Positions 33,624 through 41,678 of a stretch of DNA of 64,000 bases are shown here, in pieces. Within the stretch, counting starts at the first letter, position 1. Every line of letters begins with the position of its first letter. Origin of the DNA: Nocardia vulneris (GTDB lineage Bacteria > Actinomycetota > Actinomycetes > Mycobacteriales > Mycobacteriaceae); NCBI RefSeq assembly GCF_001613425.1, contig NZ_BDCI01000052.1:1-64000 (forward strand), given 5' to 3'. The notes below the pieces were generated by a model. That model did no database searches, had not been told where the DNA came from, and saw only the letters and a program-made list of their open reading frames with translations. Made by a program: the position numbers and the translations under genes.

Positions 33624-35695
33624 GTACTGCGGCCGCACCCGCGCTCTCGTACGGCGGCGACGAGACGGTCACCGCGTCCGTCGCGCCGACCCCACCGACG
33701 ATCGAGGTGGTGCGCCCGGGGGCGCTTACGACAGTGCAGGATTGGCCAGGCAGAGTCGGATACTGGCATATCGGGGTACCGCCGTCCGGCCCGATGGACG
33801 ACCTGTCGTTCCGGCTCGGCAATCGGGTCCTCGGCAACGCCGAGGGCGCGCCCGGGCTGGAATGCACGCTCAGCGGCCCCGCCCTACGGTGCACGACCCC
33901 GACGTGGGTGTGCGTCACCGGCGCGCCGGCCGACGTGACGGTGGACGGGGTGCCGATCGAGCAGTGGCGGACCGTGCGGGTCCCCGCCGGTGGCGTCCTC
34001 GACGTCGGTGCGGTTCGAGGACCGGGCATGCGCACCTACATCCTGCTGGCCGGCGGTATAGAGGTGCCCGAATACCTGGGCAGCGCGGCCACTTTCACCC
34101 TCGGCCGGTTCGGCGGCAGCGGCGGAACCGCCCTGCGCGCCGCGACGGTGTTATCGCTCGGCGCGCCGCGCGGTCGGATCGCCGCCGCCGTGCCGATGGA
34201 GGCGCAGCCGGTGCTCACGCACCGCTGGGAACTCGCCGTGACCGAAGGGCCGCACGGCGCACCGGAATTCTTCACCCGCACGGACTTCGACACCATCATC
34301 GGCACCGACTACACGGTGCACTTCAATTCCGACCGCACCGGCGTCCGATTGGTCGGGCCCAAACCGGACTGGGCTCGCTCCGACGGCGGCGAGGCCGGCC
34401 TGCATCCGTCCAACATCCATGACACGCCGTATTCGGTTGGCGCACTGGACTTCACCGGAGACACCCCGATTCTGCTCGGTCCCGACGGCCCCAGTCTCGG
34501 CGGTTTCGTCTGCCCGGTCACCGTGGTCGCGGCCGACCGCTGGAAACTCGGGCAGCTCGCGCCGGGCGACACCGTCCGGTTCGTGCCCATCCGCAGCGAT
34601 CGTGCCGCCTCCGTGCGCGAGCTGGGTCCAGCCCGCCGGGCGAACTGGCAGACGGTGTTCTCGGCGGGCGGCGACGGCGACGACGGTGTGCTCCGCCGCA
34701 CCGACGTGGACGACGAGACCGGTGTCACCTATCGCCGCGCCGGTGACGACGCCGTACTCGTCGAATACGGCACGATGACCTTGGATCTCGCCCTCCGCGC
34801 CCGCGTGCATGCCCTGCACCTGCATCTGCTCGCCGCCGCGGTGCCCGGCGTGACCGAGCTGACGCCGGGGATTCGCTCGCTCCAGATCCGGGTGGACCCG
34901 CAGGCCCTGCCCGTACCGCGCTTGCTCGCACTGCTCGCCGAGGCCGAACGGCACCTGCCCGCCGCCGACGAGCTGGTCGTGCCCAGCCGGACCGTGCATC
35001 TGCCGCTGTCCTGGGACGATCCGGCCACCCGCGAGGCCATCACCCGGTACATGCACGGGGTACGCGCCGACGCGCCGTGGTGTCCGTGGAACATCGAGTT
35101 CATTCGCCGCGTGAACGGATTGGCCTCGGTCGCAGACGTTTACGACACCGTCTTCGATGCCGAGTATCTCGTGCTCGGCCTCGGTGACGTCTACCTCGGC
35201 GCGCCGGTCGCCACCCCCACCGATCCCCGGCACCGCCTGGTCACCACCAAGTACAACCCGGCCCGCACCTGGACGCCGGAGAACGCCGTCGGCATCGGCG
35301 GCGCCTACCTCTGCATCTACGGCATGGAGGGGCCGGGCGGCTACCAGTTCGTCGGCCGCACTACACAGGTGTGGAACCACCACGCGGTCGAACACACCGG
35401 TCGCCCCGGGGCGGACCGCGACCCTTCGGGGGCGCAAACCCCTTGGCTACTGCGCTATTTCGACCGGATCCGGTGGTATCCGGTGAGTGCAGACGAATTA
35501 CTGGACCTGCGAGCGGATTTCGCGGCGGGCAAGGTCGGGGTGCGAGCCGAGGACGGCGAGTTCCGCCTCGCCGAGCACCGCGGCTTCCTCGCCGCGCAGG
35601 AGGATTCGATCACCGCTTTCCGCGCGACGCAGGCAGCCGCCTTCGCCGCCGAACGCGACTCGTGGCGGCGGGCCGGCGAACTCGCCGCCGGATAG
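33620..35695 (+). CDS. Urea/guanidine carboxylase carboxyltransferase protein lacking BC and BCCP domains
   Basis: A 691-residue KipA/KipI-type (AHS2-AHS1) carboxyltransferase. The AHS2 part begins at EVVRPGALTTVQDWPGRVGY and contains VPPSGPMDDLSFRLGNRVLG, NSDRTGVRLVGPKPDWARSD and LLGPDGPSLGGFVCPVTVVA. The AHS1 part starts near VLVEYGTMTLDLALRARVHA and contains TTKYNPARTWTPENAVGIGG. The chain ends at AFAAERDSWRRAGELAAG. Full urea carboxylases have a ~450-residue biotin carboxylase domain before, and a biotin carrier domain with an (A/S)MKM lysine after, this region. Both are missing, and the stop at 35695 is clean. It may depend on a separate biotin carboxylase/carrier subunit encoded elsewhere. 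Confidence 0.88.
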   Translation: MSTAAAPALSYGGDETVTASVAPTPPTIEVVRPGALTTVQDWPGRVGYWHIGVPPSGPMDDLSFRLGNRVLGNAEGAPGLECTLSGPALRCTTPTWVCVTGAPADVTVDGVPIEQWRTVRVPAGGVLDVGAVRGPGMRTYILLAGGIEVPEYLGSAATFTLGRFGGSGGTALRAATVLSLGAPRGRIAAAVPMEAQPVLTHRWELAVTEGPHGAPEFFTRTDFDTIIGTDYTVHFNSDRTGVRLVGPKPDWARSDGGEAGLHPSNIHDTPYSVGALDFTGDTPILLGPDGPSLGGFVCPVTVVAADRWKLGQLAPGDTVRFVPIRSDRAASVRELGPARRANWQTVFSAGGDGDDGVLRRTDVDDETGVTYRRAGDDAVLVEYGTMTLDLALRARVHALHLHLLAAAVPGVTELTPGIRSLQIRVDPQALPVPRLLALLAEAERHLPAADELVVPSRTVHLPLSWDDPATREAITRYMHGVRADAPWCPWNIEFIRRVNGLASVADVYDTVFDAEYLVLGLGDVYLGAPVATPTDPRHRLVTTKYNPARTWTPENAVGIGGAYLCIYGMEGPGGYQFVGRTTQVWNHHAVEHTGRPGADRDPSGAQTPWLLRYFDRIRWYPVSADELLDLRADFAAGKVGVRAEDGEFRLAEHRGFLAAQEDSITAFRATQAAAFAAERDSWRRAGELAAG

Positions 35696-35699
35696 CGGG

Positions 35700-35852
35700 C
35701 TACCAGCCGAAAAGCTCCGCCATCTCGATCGATTCGTCGTCCCACGCACGCTCGATCGCCTCGCGCTCGCCCTCCGGCAGTTCGGGTGCCCACCCACAGC
35801 GGCGCCAGAAGTCTTCGCGATGTTCCTGGCTGAGCGGTCTCGGTTTCTCCAT
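35700..35852 (-). CDS. Small hypothetical protein
   Basis: Fifty residues, MEKPRPLSQEHREDFWRRCG then an acidic Trp-rich end (ERAWDDESIEMAELFGW). The ATG at 35852 gives a compact charged protein; the longer frame from 35924 adds unconserved residues. It is convergent with the carboxylase (4 bp between stops) and downstream of the epoxide hydrolase on the same strand. No family was recognised. Confidence 0.55.
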   Translation of the reverse strand: MEKPRPLSQEHREDFWRRCGWAPELPEGEREAIERAWDDESIEMAELFGW

Positions 35853-35936
35853 GCTGTACCTCACCGACGGTCCTGCCCCCGATTGTGGGCCTGCTCCCGC
35901 GACGACATGCCGGAACAGGCCCACAGACTTCGGTTT

Positions 35937-37091
35937 TCAGCGCAGGTCGCGGAAGAACTCGCGAATATCGGTGGTGAGCAATACCGGTTCCTCCAGGGCC
36001 GCGAAGTGGCCGCCGCGGTCGACGTCGTGCCAGCGGGTGATGTTGTGCTCGGTCTCGGAGTACCTGCGGATGCCGATGTCATGGGCGAAGACCAGCGCCG
36101 CGGTCGGCACGCCGGAGCTGGTCTTCGTCTCGCCCCAGCCGCCTTCCTGTGCATAGCCGACGTAGGCGGACGAGCCCGCGGTGCCGTTGAGCCAGTACAA
36201 CATCACGTTGGTGAGCAGCCGGTCGCGATCGATGATCTTGTCCGGGTCGATGTTTCGCGGATGCGTCCACTCGCGGAACTTGTCCATGATCCAGGCCAGC
36301 TGCCCCACCGGCGAATCGACCAGCCCGTAGGCCAGCGTCTGCGGCCGGGTGGACTGGATCGCGATGTAGCCGAACTCCTCCTGCATGAACGCCTCGATCC
36401 GGGCGATCCGATCCCGTTCGATCTCGCTCAGGCTCGCCAGCTCCGCTTCGGCGAGCGGCAGCGGCGGCATCGGGCCGGGCCCGCCGTTGACGTGCACGCC
36501 CGCAACGTTTTCCGGTGCGACCCGGCCCACCTCGGGGCTCACTGCGGCGCCGATATCGCCACCCTGCACGCCGTAGTGCGGATAGCCGAGCCTGCGCATG
36601 AGTTCGGCCCAGGCTCCGGCGATCCGCTCGACCGTCCAACCCGCCTCGGTCACCGGACCCGAGAAGCCGAAGCCCGGCAGCGACGGAATCACCAGGTGGA
36701 ATGCGTCTTTCGGATCCCCGCCGTGCGCCCGCGGATCCGACAGCGGCCCGATCACATCGAGGAACTCGACCACCGAGCCCGGCCAGCCGTGCGTCATCAG
36801 CAGCGGCAGCGCGTCCGCCTCGGGCGAGCGCACGTGCAGGAAGTGGATGGTCTGCCCGTCGATCTCGGTCAGGTACTGCGGGTAGGAGTTGAGCGTGGCC
36901 TCCGCGGCCCGCCAGTCGTATCCGGTCCGCCAGTAGTCCACCATTCCGCGCAGCCAGCTCGTCGGCACGCCGGTATCCCAGCCGTCGCCGGGCAGCGGGG
37001 CGGGCAGCCGTGCGCTGTCGAGCCGGGTGCGCAGGTCGTCGAGCTGCTGCTGGGGGATGTCGATGCGGAATTCGCGGATCTCGTTGCTCAT
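35937..37091 (-). CDS. Epoxide hydrolase (EHN-domain alpha/beta hydrolase)
   Basis: A 384-residue enzyme. The N-terminal epoxide-hydrolase N domain (residues ~1-110: IREFRIDIPQQQLDDLRTRL, GWDTGVPTSWLRGMVDYWRT) is followed by an alpha/beta-hydrolase core. It has the HGWPGSVVEF oxyanion motif, nucleophile aspartate in VQGGDIGAAV, and histidine in RGGHFAALEEP. The YVGYAQEGGW region carries one likely epoxide-polarising tyrosine. It hydrates epoxides to diols, or opens related lipid-type substrates. The ATG at 37091 is closest to the palindrome in the divergent promoter shared with the WYL regulator. Confidence 0.93.
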   Translation of the reverse strand: MSNEIREFRIDIPQQQLDDLRTRLDSARLPAPLPGDGWDTGVPTSWLRGMVDYWRTGYDWRAAEATLNSYPQYLTEIDGQTIHFLHVRSPEADALPLLMTHGWPGSVVEFLDVIGPLSDPRAHGGDPKDAFHLVIPSLPGFGFSGPVTEAGWTVERIAGAWAELMRRLGYPHYGVQGGDIGAAVSPEVGRVAPENVAGVHVNGGPGPMPPLPLAEAELASLSEIERDRIARIEAFMQEEFGYIAIQSTRPQTLAYGLVDSPVGQLAWIMDKFREWTHPRNIDPDKIIDRDRLLTNVMLYWLNGTAGSSAYVGYAQEGGWGETKTSSGVPTAALVFAHDIGIRRYSETEHNITRWHDVDRGGHFAALEEPVLLTTDIREFFRDLR

Positions 37092-37112
37092 GAGATAAAC
37101 GTTAGAACGCAC

Positions 37113-37133
37113 CTAGGACAGCTTTTGCCCTAG
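37113..37133. promoter_or_regulatory. Inverted repeat between epoxide hydrolase and WYL regulator
   Basis: CTAGGACA (37113-37120) and TGCCCTAG (37126-37133) are inverted with 7 of 8 matches and a 5-bp spacer. The site is 22 bp upstream of each start codon, in a 63-bp divergent gap. A CTAGGGCA-type arm is in keeping with sites recalled for YafY/WYL regulators. Confidence 0.55.
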
Positions 37134-37154
37134 CTATCGCGCATACTCGAATTC

Positions 37155-38105
37155 ATGTTGGAAACCTCCGCCCGACTGCTCCGCCTGCTCTCGCTGTTGC
37201 AGACGCCGCGCGACTGGACCGGCACCGAACTGGCCGAACGCCTCGAGGTGGACGTGCGCACTGTCCGGCGGGACATCGACAAGCTGCGCAACCTCGGCTA
37301 TCCCGTGGACGCCACCGCCGGTATCGCGGGATACCGGCTCGGGGCGGGCGCGAAACTGCCGCCGCTGCTGCTCGACGACGACGAGGCGGTGGCCGTCGCG
37401 ATCGGGTTGCGCACCGCGGCGGGCGGCACCATCACCGGTATCGAGGACAGCTCGCTGCGGGCGCTGACCAAACTCGAGCAGGTGCTGCCCTCGCGCCTGC
37501 GGCACCGGGTGAGCCTGCTGCAATCGGTCACCGTCACGGTGGCCGCGGGCGGGCCGACCGTCGACCCGGACACGCTCACCGCGATCGCGGGCGCGATCCG
37601 GGACAGCCACCGGCTCCGGTTCGACTACCGGAGCCACGACGGCACCGCGTCTTTGCGGACCACCGAGCCACATCGCCTGGCACACACCGGCCGCCGCTGG
37701 TACCTGATCGGCTGGGACGTCGACCGCGCCGACTGGCGCACCTACCGGGTCGACCGGCTGCATCCCCGGATCCCGACCGGCCCGCGCTTCACCCCGCGCG
37801 AGGCGCCCGACGCGGACCTGTCCGGCTATCTGACGCAGGGCGTGACGAATTCGCCGTATCGGTATTCCGCACGCGTCACCCTCGGTGTCCCCGCCGAGGT
37901 TGCGGCAGACCGCATCTCGCCGACGGTCGGCGTCCTCGAGGCGATCGACGCCGAATCGTGCACGCTGCGCGTCGGCGCCGATTCACTCGACGAAATGGCC
38001 ATCTATCTGGCGACTTTCGGCTTCCCGTTCCATGTGCACGAACCACCGGAACTCGTCGCTCATGTCCGCACGCTCGCCCAGCGCTTGCTGGAATCCGTGG
38101 ACTGA
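37155..38105 (+). CDS. WYL-domain (YafY-type) transcriptional regulator
   Basis: A 316-residue regulator. The N-terminal HTH_11 domain (SARLLRLLSLLQTPRDWTGT; EVDVRTVRRDIDKLRNLGYP) is followed by a linker and a WYL domain, here the variant GRRWYLIGWDVDRADWRTYR with YRVDRLHPRI. A C-terminal WCX-like region ends the protein. Such proteins sense ligands or DNA damage and regulate their divergent neighbour, here the epoxide hydrolase. The palindrome in the shared gap is the probable target. Confidence 0.92.
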   Translation: MLETSARLLRLLSLLQTPRDWTGTELAERLEVDVRTVRRDIDKLRNLGYPVDATAGIAGYRLGAGAKLPPLLLDDDEAVAVAIGLRTAAGGTITGIEDSSLRALTKLEQVLPSRLRHRVSLLQSVTVTVAAGGPTVDPDTLTAIAGAIRDSHRLRFDYRSHDGTASLRTTEPHRLAHTGRRWYLIGWDVDRADWRTYRVDRLHPRIPTGPRFTPREAPDADLSGYLTQGVTNSPYRYSARVTLGVPAEVAADRISPTVGVLEAIDAESCTLRVGADSLDEMAIYLATFGFPFHVHEPPELVAHVRTLAQRLLESVD

Positions 38106-38169
38106 CCCGCGCTGTTCAGCCCCGGCGGCGCTGCTGCGCGATGAATCACGCGGCGAACCGCAGCGACGT

Positions 38170-39180
38170 TCACACCACGATCACCGTTTTGCCCTGGGCG
38201 TGCCCGTCGATGACGTGCTGGACCGCGGCCGCGGCCTGTGCCAGCGGATGGTGCTGCTCGATCAAGGGGCGCACCTTGCCCGCGGCGATGAGGTCGGCGA
38301 GATAGTCGAGGTCGCTTCGTTGCGGGCGCATGAGGTGCACCGCGATCCGCTGGCGCACGAACAGGTTGGCCAGCAGCATCTTTCCCATCCAGACGACGGG
38401 CCCCGCCCAGTTACCGCCGGGCGCGCCCGCGGACGAGACGAACACCCCCTTCGGGGTGAGCACCCGACGACAGTCCCGAAGCGTCCGGTTGCCGACAAGG
38501 TCGAGCAACACGTCATACCGCGCCGCGCCGACGGTGAAATCGGCTGCGGTGTAGTCGATCACGTGATCCGCACCGAGCGTCCGGACCGCGGCCAGATGGC
38601 GGGTGCTGCACACCGCGGTCACCTCCGCGCCGAGCGCCTTGGCGAGTTGGACCGCGAACGTGCCGACGCCGCCGGAGGCGCCGTTGACCAGCACCCGCTG
38701 CCCGGCGCGCAGCCGCCCGGCGTCGCGCAGCCCCTGCAACGCCGTCATGCCCGAATCCGGCACGGCGGCAAGCTCTTCGAAACTCGCACCGGCCGGCGCC
38801 GGGGCGAGGCGCTGTGCGGATACACAGGCGTACTCGGCGAAGGCGCCCGACCCGACCTGACCGAAAACCCGGTCTCCGGGCCGGAATCCGGCGACACCCG
38901 CGCCGACCGCGACCACCTCGCCGGCCAGATCGTGCCCGATCACCGGATCCTTGGGCCGGCGCAGGCCGAATCCGAGGCGCAGCAGGTAGGGCGTACCGGT
39001 GAGCAGGTGGGCATCGCCCTGACACACCGCGGCGGCCCGGACCCGGACCAGCACCTCACCCGCGCGCGGGTTCGGCCGGGCGACCCGTTCGATCCGGAGC
39101 ACCTCACCGGTGCCGTAACGCGGTGCGACGACCGCCGCCATCTCGGCGACTTCCACGATGGGGTCCTTGATCTCGGACAT
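38170..39180 (-). CDS. MDR family NAD(P)-dependent oxidoreductase (quinone-reductase-like)
   Basis: A 336-residue medium-chain dehydrogenase/reductase. The N-terminal GroES-like part includes GHDLAGEVVAVGAGVAGFRP and FAEYACVSAQRL. The Rossmann part includes RVLVNGASGGVGTFAVQLAK, matching the quinone oxidoreductase/reticulon-4-interacting-protein branch. No structural-zinc cysteine cluster is visible, so it is probably zinc-free. Substrate is unknown. Its promoter shares two CTTACnnnGTAAG palindromes with the divergent TetR gene, so it is probably that repressor's target. Confidence 0.9.
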   Translation of the reverse strand: MSEIKDPIVEVAEMAAVVAPRYGTGEVLRIERVARPNPRAGEVLVRVRAAAVCQGDAHLLTGTPYLLRLGFGLRRPKDPVIGHDLAGEVVAVGAGVAGFRPGDRVFGQVGSGAFAEYACVSAQRLAPAPAGASFEELAAVPDSGMTALQGLRDAGRLRAGQRVLVNGASGGVGTFAVQLAKALGAEVTAVCSTRHLAAVRTLGADHVIDYTAADFTVGAARYDVLLDLVGNRTLRDCRRVLTPKGVFVSSAGAPGGNWAGPVVWMGKMLLANLFVRQRIAVHLMRPQRSDLDYLADLIAAGKVRPLIEQHHPLAQAAAAVQHVIDGHAQGKTVIVV

Positions 39181-39202
39181 TGGTTTTCCTCGCTGGAACG
39201 GA

Positions 39203-39219
39203 GACTTACAGCGTAAGTC
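39203..39219. promoter_or_regulatory. TetR operator 1 (GACTTAC-N3-GTAAGTC)
   Basis: A perfect 7-bp-arm palindrome with a 3-bp spacer, 23 bp upstream of the oxidoreductase ATG. It has the same core as the second site 36 bp away. Confidence 0.75.
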
Positions 39220-39233
39220 GCTCGTCTCGGACG

Positions 39234-39254
39234 GTACGCTTACACCGTAAGTAC
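39234..39254. promoter_or_regulatory. TetR operator 2 (CTTAC-N3-GTAAG core)
   Basis: The core CTTAC (39239-39243) and GTAAG (39247-39251) is flanked by partly symmetric GTAC sequence. It lies 18 bp before the TetR ATG. Two sites in one divergent promoter fit autoregulation plus repression of the oxidoreductase. Confidence 0.72.
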
Positions 39255-39271
39255 GTCAACCGAGAGGGCCC

Positions 39272-39976
39272 ATGCCCAAGCCAACCGCCGCCCGCGCCCC
39301 ACTGAACCGCGAAAAGGTGCTGCGTGCCGCGCTCAGCGTCGCCGACGAGCAGGGACTCGCCGCGCTGTCCATGCGCAAGCTGGCCCAACTGCTCGGCGTC
39401 GAGGCGATGTCGCTGTACAACCACGTCGCCAACAAGGACGACCTGCTCGACGGCCTCGCCGATCTGGTGATCGCCGAGATGGCCGTGCCCAGCATCGGCG
39501 GCGATTGGAAAGCGGCCATGCACGCCCGCGCGACCTCCGCGCACGAGGTACTACTGCGACACCCGTGGGCCACCGGACTCATCGGCTCCCGCCTCAACGT
39601 GGGCCCGGCCATGCTGCGCTACATCGACGCCACCGTCGGCTGCCTGCACGCCGCGGGCTTCTCGTATCAACTCGCCGACCGCGCCTGGAACGCGATGGAC
39701 AGCCACATCTACGGCTTCACCATGCAGGAGTCGAACTTTCCACTGCAACCCGACGAATACGTCTCCGCCGCAGCGCATTTCCTGCCCCGGATACCGGCGG
39801 ATCAGTTCCCGTACATGAACGCGTTGTCCCAGCTGGTGATCGACGGAAAGCACACCGGGATAGCGGATTTCGAGTTCGGCCTGAACCTGATCCTGGACGG
39901 GCTGGAGCGTCTGCTCGCCGGGTCCGACGGTGCGTCGGCGCAGGTCAGTCGACGCCCGCGGTCGCCTCGGGATTGA
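39272..39976 (+). CDS. TetR family regulator with tetracycline-repressor-type C-terminal domain
   Basis: A 234-residue repressor. The HTH is LSMRKLAQLLGVEAMSLYNH then VANKDDLLDGLADLV, and the ~150-residue remainder resembles the TetR_C (PF02909-like) ligand domain, with HPWATGLIGSRLNVGPAMLR and FGLNLILDGLERLLAG. GAGAGGG precedes the ATG. It is divergent from the MDR oxidoreductase, with two matching palindromes between them. The C-terminal codons overlap the convergent MarR gene by 32 bp. Confidence 0.92.
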   Translation: MPKPTAARAPLNREKVLRAALSVADEQGLAALSMRKLAQLLGVEAMSLYNHVANKDDLLDGLADLVIAEMAVPSIGGDWKAAMHARATSAHEVLLRHPWATGLIGSRLNVGPAMLRYIDATVGCLHAAGFSYQLADRAWNAMDSHIYGFTMQESNFPLQPDEYVSAAAHFLPRIPADQFPYMNALSQLVIDGKHTGIADFEFGLNLILDGLERLLAGSDGASAQVSRRPRSPRD

Positions 39977-40415
39977 CCGTGTCGCGCACGACGCGCAGAG
40001 CGGTGACGAGCCCCGCCAGCTGCTCGGGGGTCAGCAACCCGGTCAACCAGCGGTCCACCGCGTCCAGATAGTCGGGCAGCACCTCGGCGAGCCGCTGCGC
40101 GCCCGCCGCGGTGAGCACCGCGTAGGCGCTGCGCCGATCGCCGGGATCGAGTTCGCGTTCGACCAGTCCCGCGCGCGCGAGCCGGTCGACGAGCCGGGTC
40201 ACGCCGCTGGTGGACAGCGCGGCCTGGGTCGCGAGGTCGGACATGCGCAGTCGCCGGTCCGGCGAACGACTCAGGCGCATGAGCGCATTCAGGTCCATGC
40301 CGGACAGCCCGTGCGCCCGCCAGGTCGGCTCCAACCTGGCCACTACGCCCGCGTGCGCCTCGAACAGCAGCCCCATCGTGGTCAGCCGGGGATCGTCGAA
40401 CAGGTCCGTGTCCAT
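39945..40415 (-). CDS. MarR family transcriptional regulator
   Basis: A 156-residue winged-helix protein. The central wHTH reads LRMSDLATQAALSTSGVTRL followed by VDRLARAGLVERELDPGDRR and SAYAVLTAAGAQRL, the standard MarR recognition helix and wing. It is divergent from the SGNH hydrolase gene. The gap holds two 15-bp direct repeats, likely operator or promoter elements. Ligand unknown. Confidence 0.92.
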   Translation of the reverse strand: MDTDLFDDPRLTTMGLLFEAHAGVVARLEPTWRAHGLSGMDLNALMRLSRSPDRRLRMSDLATQAALSTSGVTRLVDRLARAGLVERELDPGDRRSAYAVLTAAGAQRLAEVLPDYLDAVDRWLTGLLTPEQLAGLVTALRVVRDTVNPEATAGVD

Positions 40416-40437
40416 ATCGCCAACCTACCGGAAGTAG

Positions 40438-40467
40438 TTGACACAGGGATAATTGACACGGGGAATA
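40438..40467. repeat. Two direct 15-bp repeats in the MarR/SGNH hydrolase promoter region
   Basis: Two tandem units begin with TTGACAC at 40438 and 40453, followed by AGGGATAA and GGGGAATA. Each carries a perfect -35 hexamer TTGACA. TAGAAA at 40476 is 17 bp after the second and could be a -10 toward the hydrolase. The repeats are candidate MarR sites. Confidence 0.6.
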
Positions 40468-40524
40468 TGTGGTTGTAGAAATATGCCGACGCATTATTCC
40501 TCGCAGCAACTAATGGAGCTCTCG

Positions 40525-41664
40525 ATGTCTGACACCACCCACTGGGTCGCCGGCTTCCGTTCCGCGGTCATCAGCCCCTACGAGCAGGTCAAGCTCGCCG
40601 AATCGCGGGCATTCGCCGACGAGACCGTCCGCCAGGTACTGCACCTGGCCGGCGGCGGTGACCAGCTCCGGATCCGGCTGACCAATCTGTTCGGACGCGA
40701 CGCGCTGGTCATCGGCGCCGCCCGGGTCGCGCTGCGCAAAGCGGGCAGCGCGATCGTCACGGAAACCGATGTCGCACTGCACTTCTCCGGCGCACCGCGG
40801 TCGGCGATTCCGGCGGGCGGCGAACTCGTCAGCGATCCGGTCGCGCTGGCCGTCGCTCCGGGTGACGACCTGATGCTCAGCGTCTATCTACCCGAGCAGA
40901 CCGGACTCGCGACCTTCTCGCACCAGCCCGCCGAGATCGCCTACATCGCGGCCGGAAACGTCGCCGCAGCGCCGGAACTCGCCGCGTCCGAAGAGTTTCC
41001 CGCCCGGTTCTATGTCTCCGGCGTGGATGTGGCCGTGGGCGCGGACATCCCGGTCGCCGTGGCGTTCGGCGACTCCTGGTTCGAAGGCGTCGGCACGACC
41101 GTGAGCGCGAATCGGCGCTCGGTGGACGTACTGAACAGCAGGCTCGACCGGGGCTGGGCAGTAAACCAGGGCATCGCCGGAAATCGCTTGCTCACCAATG
41201 AGATCGGCGCGCCCGGCTGGATGCGCTTCGACCGCGACGTGCTGAGCGTTCCCGGTGCGACGGCCGTGCTGTTCAACTTCGGCATCAACGACCTGATCCT
41301 CGGCGGCATGTCCGGCGAGCCGCCCGCCACGGCCGACGAGCTGATCGCGGGCTTCACCGCGCTGGCTCGCCGCGCCCGCGAAGCGGGGCTGACCGTGCAC
41401 GCCGCCACCATCGGCCCGTACGCAGGCGTCATCTACCCGGGCATGCCCGTCGCCGAGACCGTGCAAACTCGCCATGCGGTCAACGAATGGTTGCGCACCA
41501 CAGACCTTTTCGACACCGTCTTCGATGTCGCCCGGGCCGTGGAGGATCCGGCTCGGCCGGACTTCATCCGTTCGGACTACGACTGCGGCGACGGTATGCA
41601 CCTCAACGATGCCGGGGCGCGGGCCATGGCCGAAACCATCGACACCAGCGCTCTGTTTCGCTGA
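40525..41664 (+). CDS. SGNH/GDSL-family esterase/lipase
   Basis: A 379-residue hydrolase. Block I GDSWFEGVG (catalytic Ser), an internal block with NQGIAGNRLL, block III FGINDLILGG and block V DGMHLNDAGARAM (Asp/His) are all present. An N-terminal ~180-residue beta-rich domain precedes the hydrolase fold. No signal peptide is visible. The ATG at 40525 follows GGAG by 7 nt; the longer frame from 40453 covers promoter repeats. It acts on an ester substrate, unknown. The upstream MarR protein is its probable regulator. Confidence 0.92.
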   Translation: MSDTTHWVAGFRSAVISPYEQVKLAESRAFADETVRQVLHLAGGGDQLRIRLTNLFGRDALVIGAARVALRKAGSAIVTETDVALHFSGAPRSAIPAGGELVSDPVALAVAPGDDLMLSVYLPEQTGLATFSHQPAEIAYIAAGNVAAAPELAASEEFPARFYVSGVDVAVGADIPVAVAFGDSWFEGVGTTVSANRRSVDVLNSRLDRGWAVNQGIAGNRLLTNEIGAPGWMRFDRDVLSVPGATAVLFNFGINDLILGGMSGEPPATADELIAGFTALARRAREAGLTVHAATIGPYAGVIYPGMPVAETVQTRHAVNEWLRTTDLFDTVFDVARAVEDPARPDFIRSDYDCGDGMHLNDAGARAMAETIDTSALFR

Positions 41665-41678
41665 GCCGAGCACGAGAA

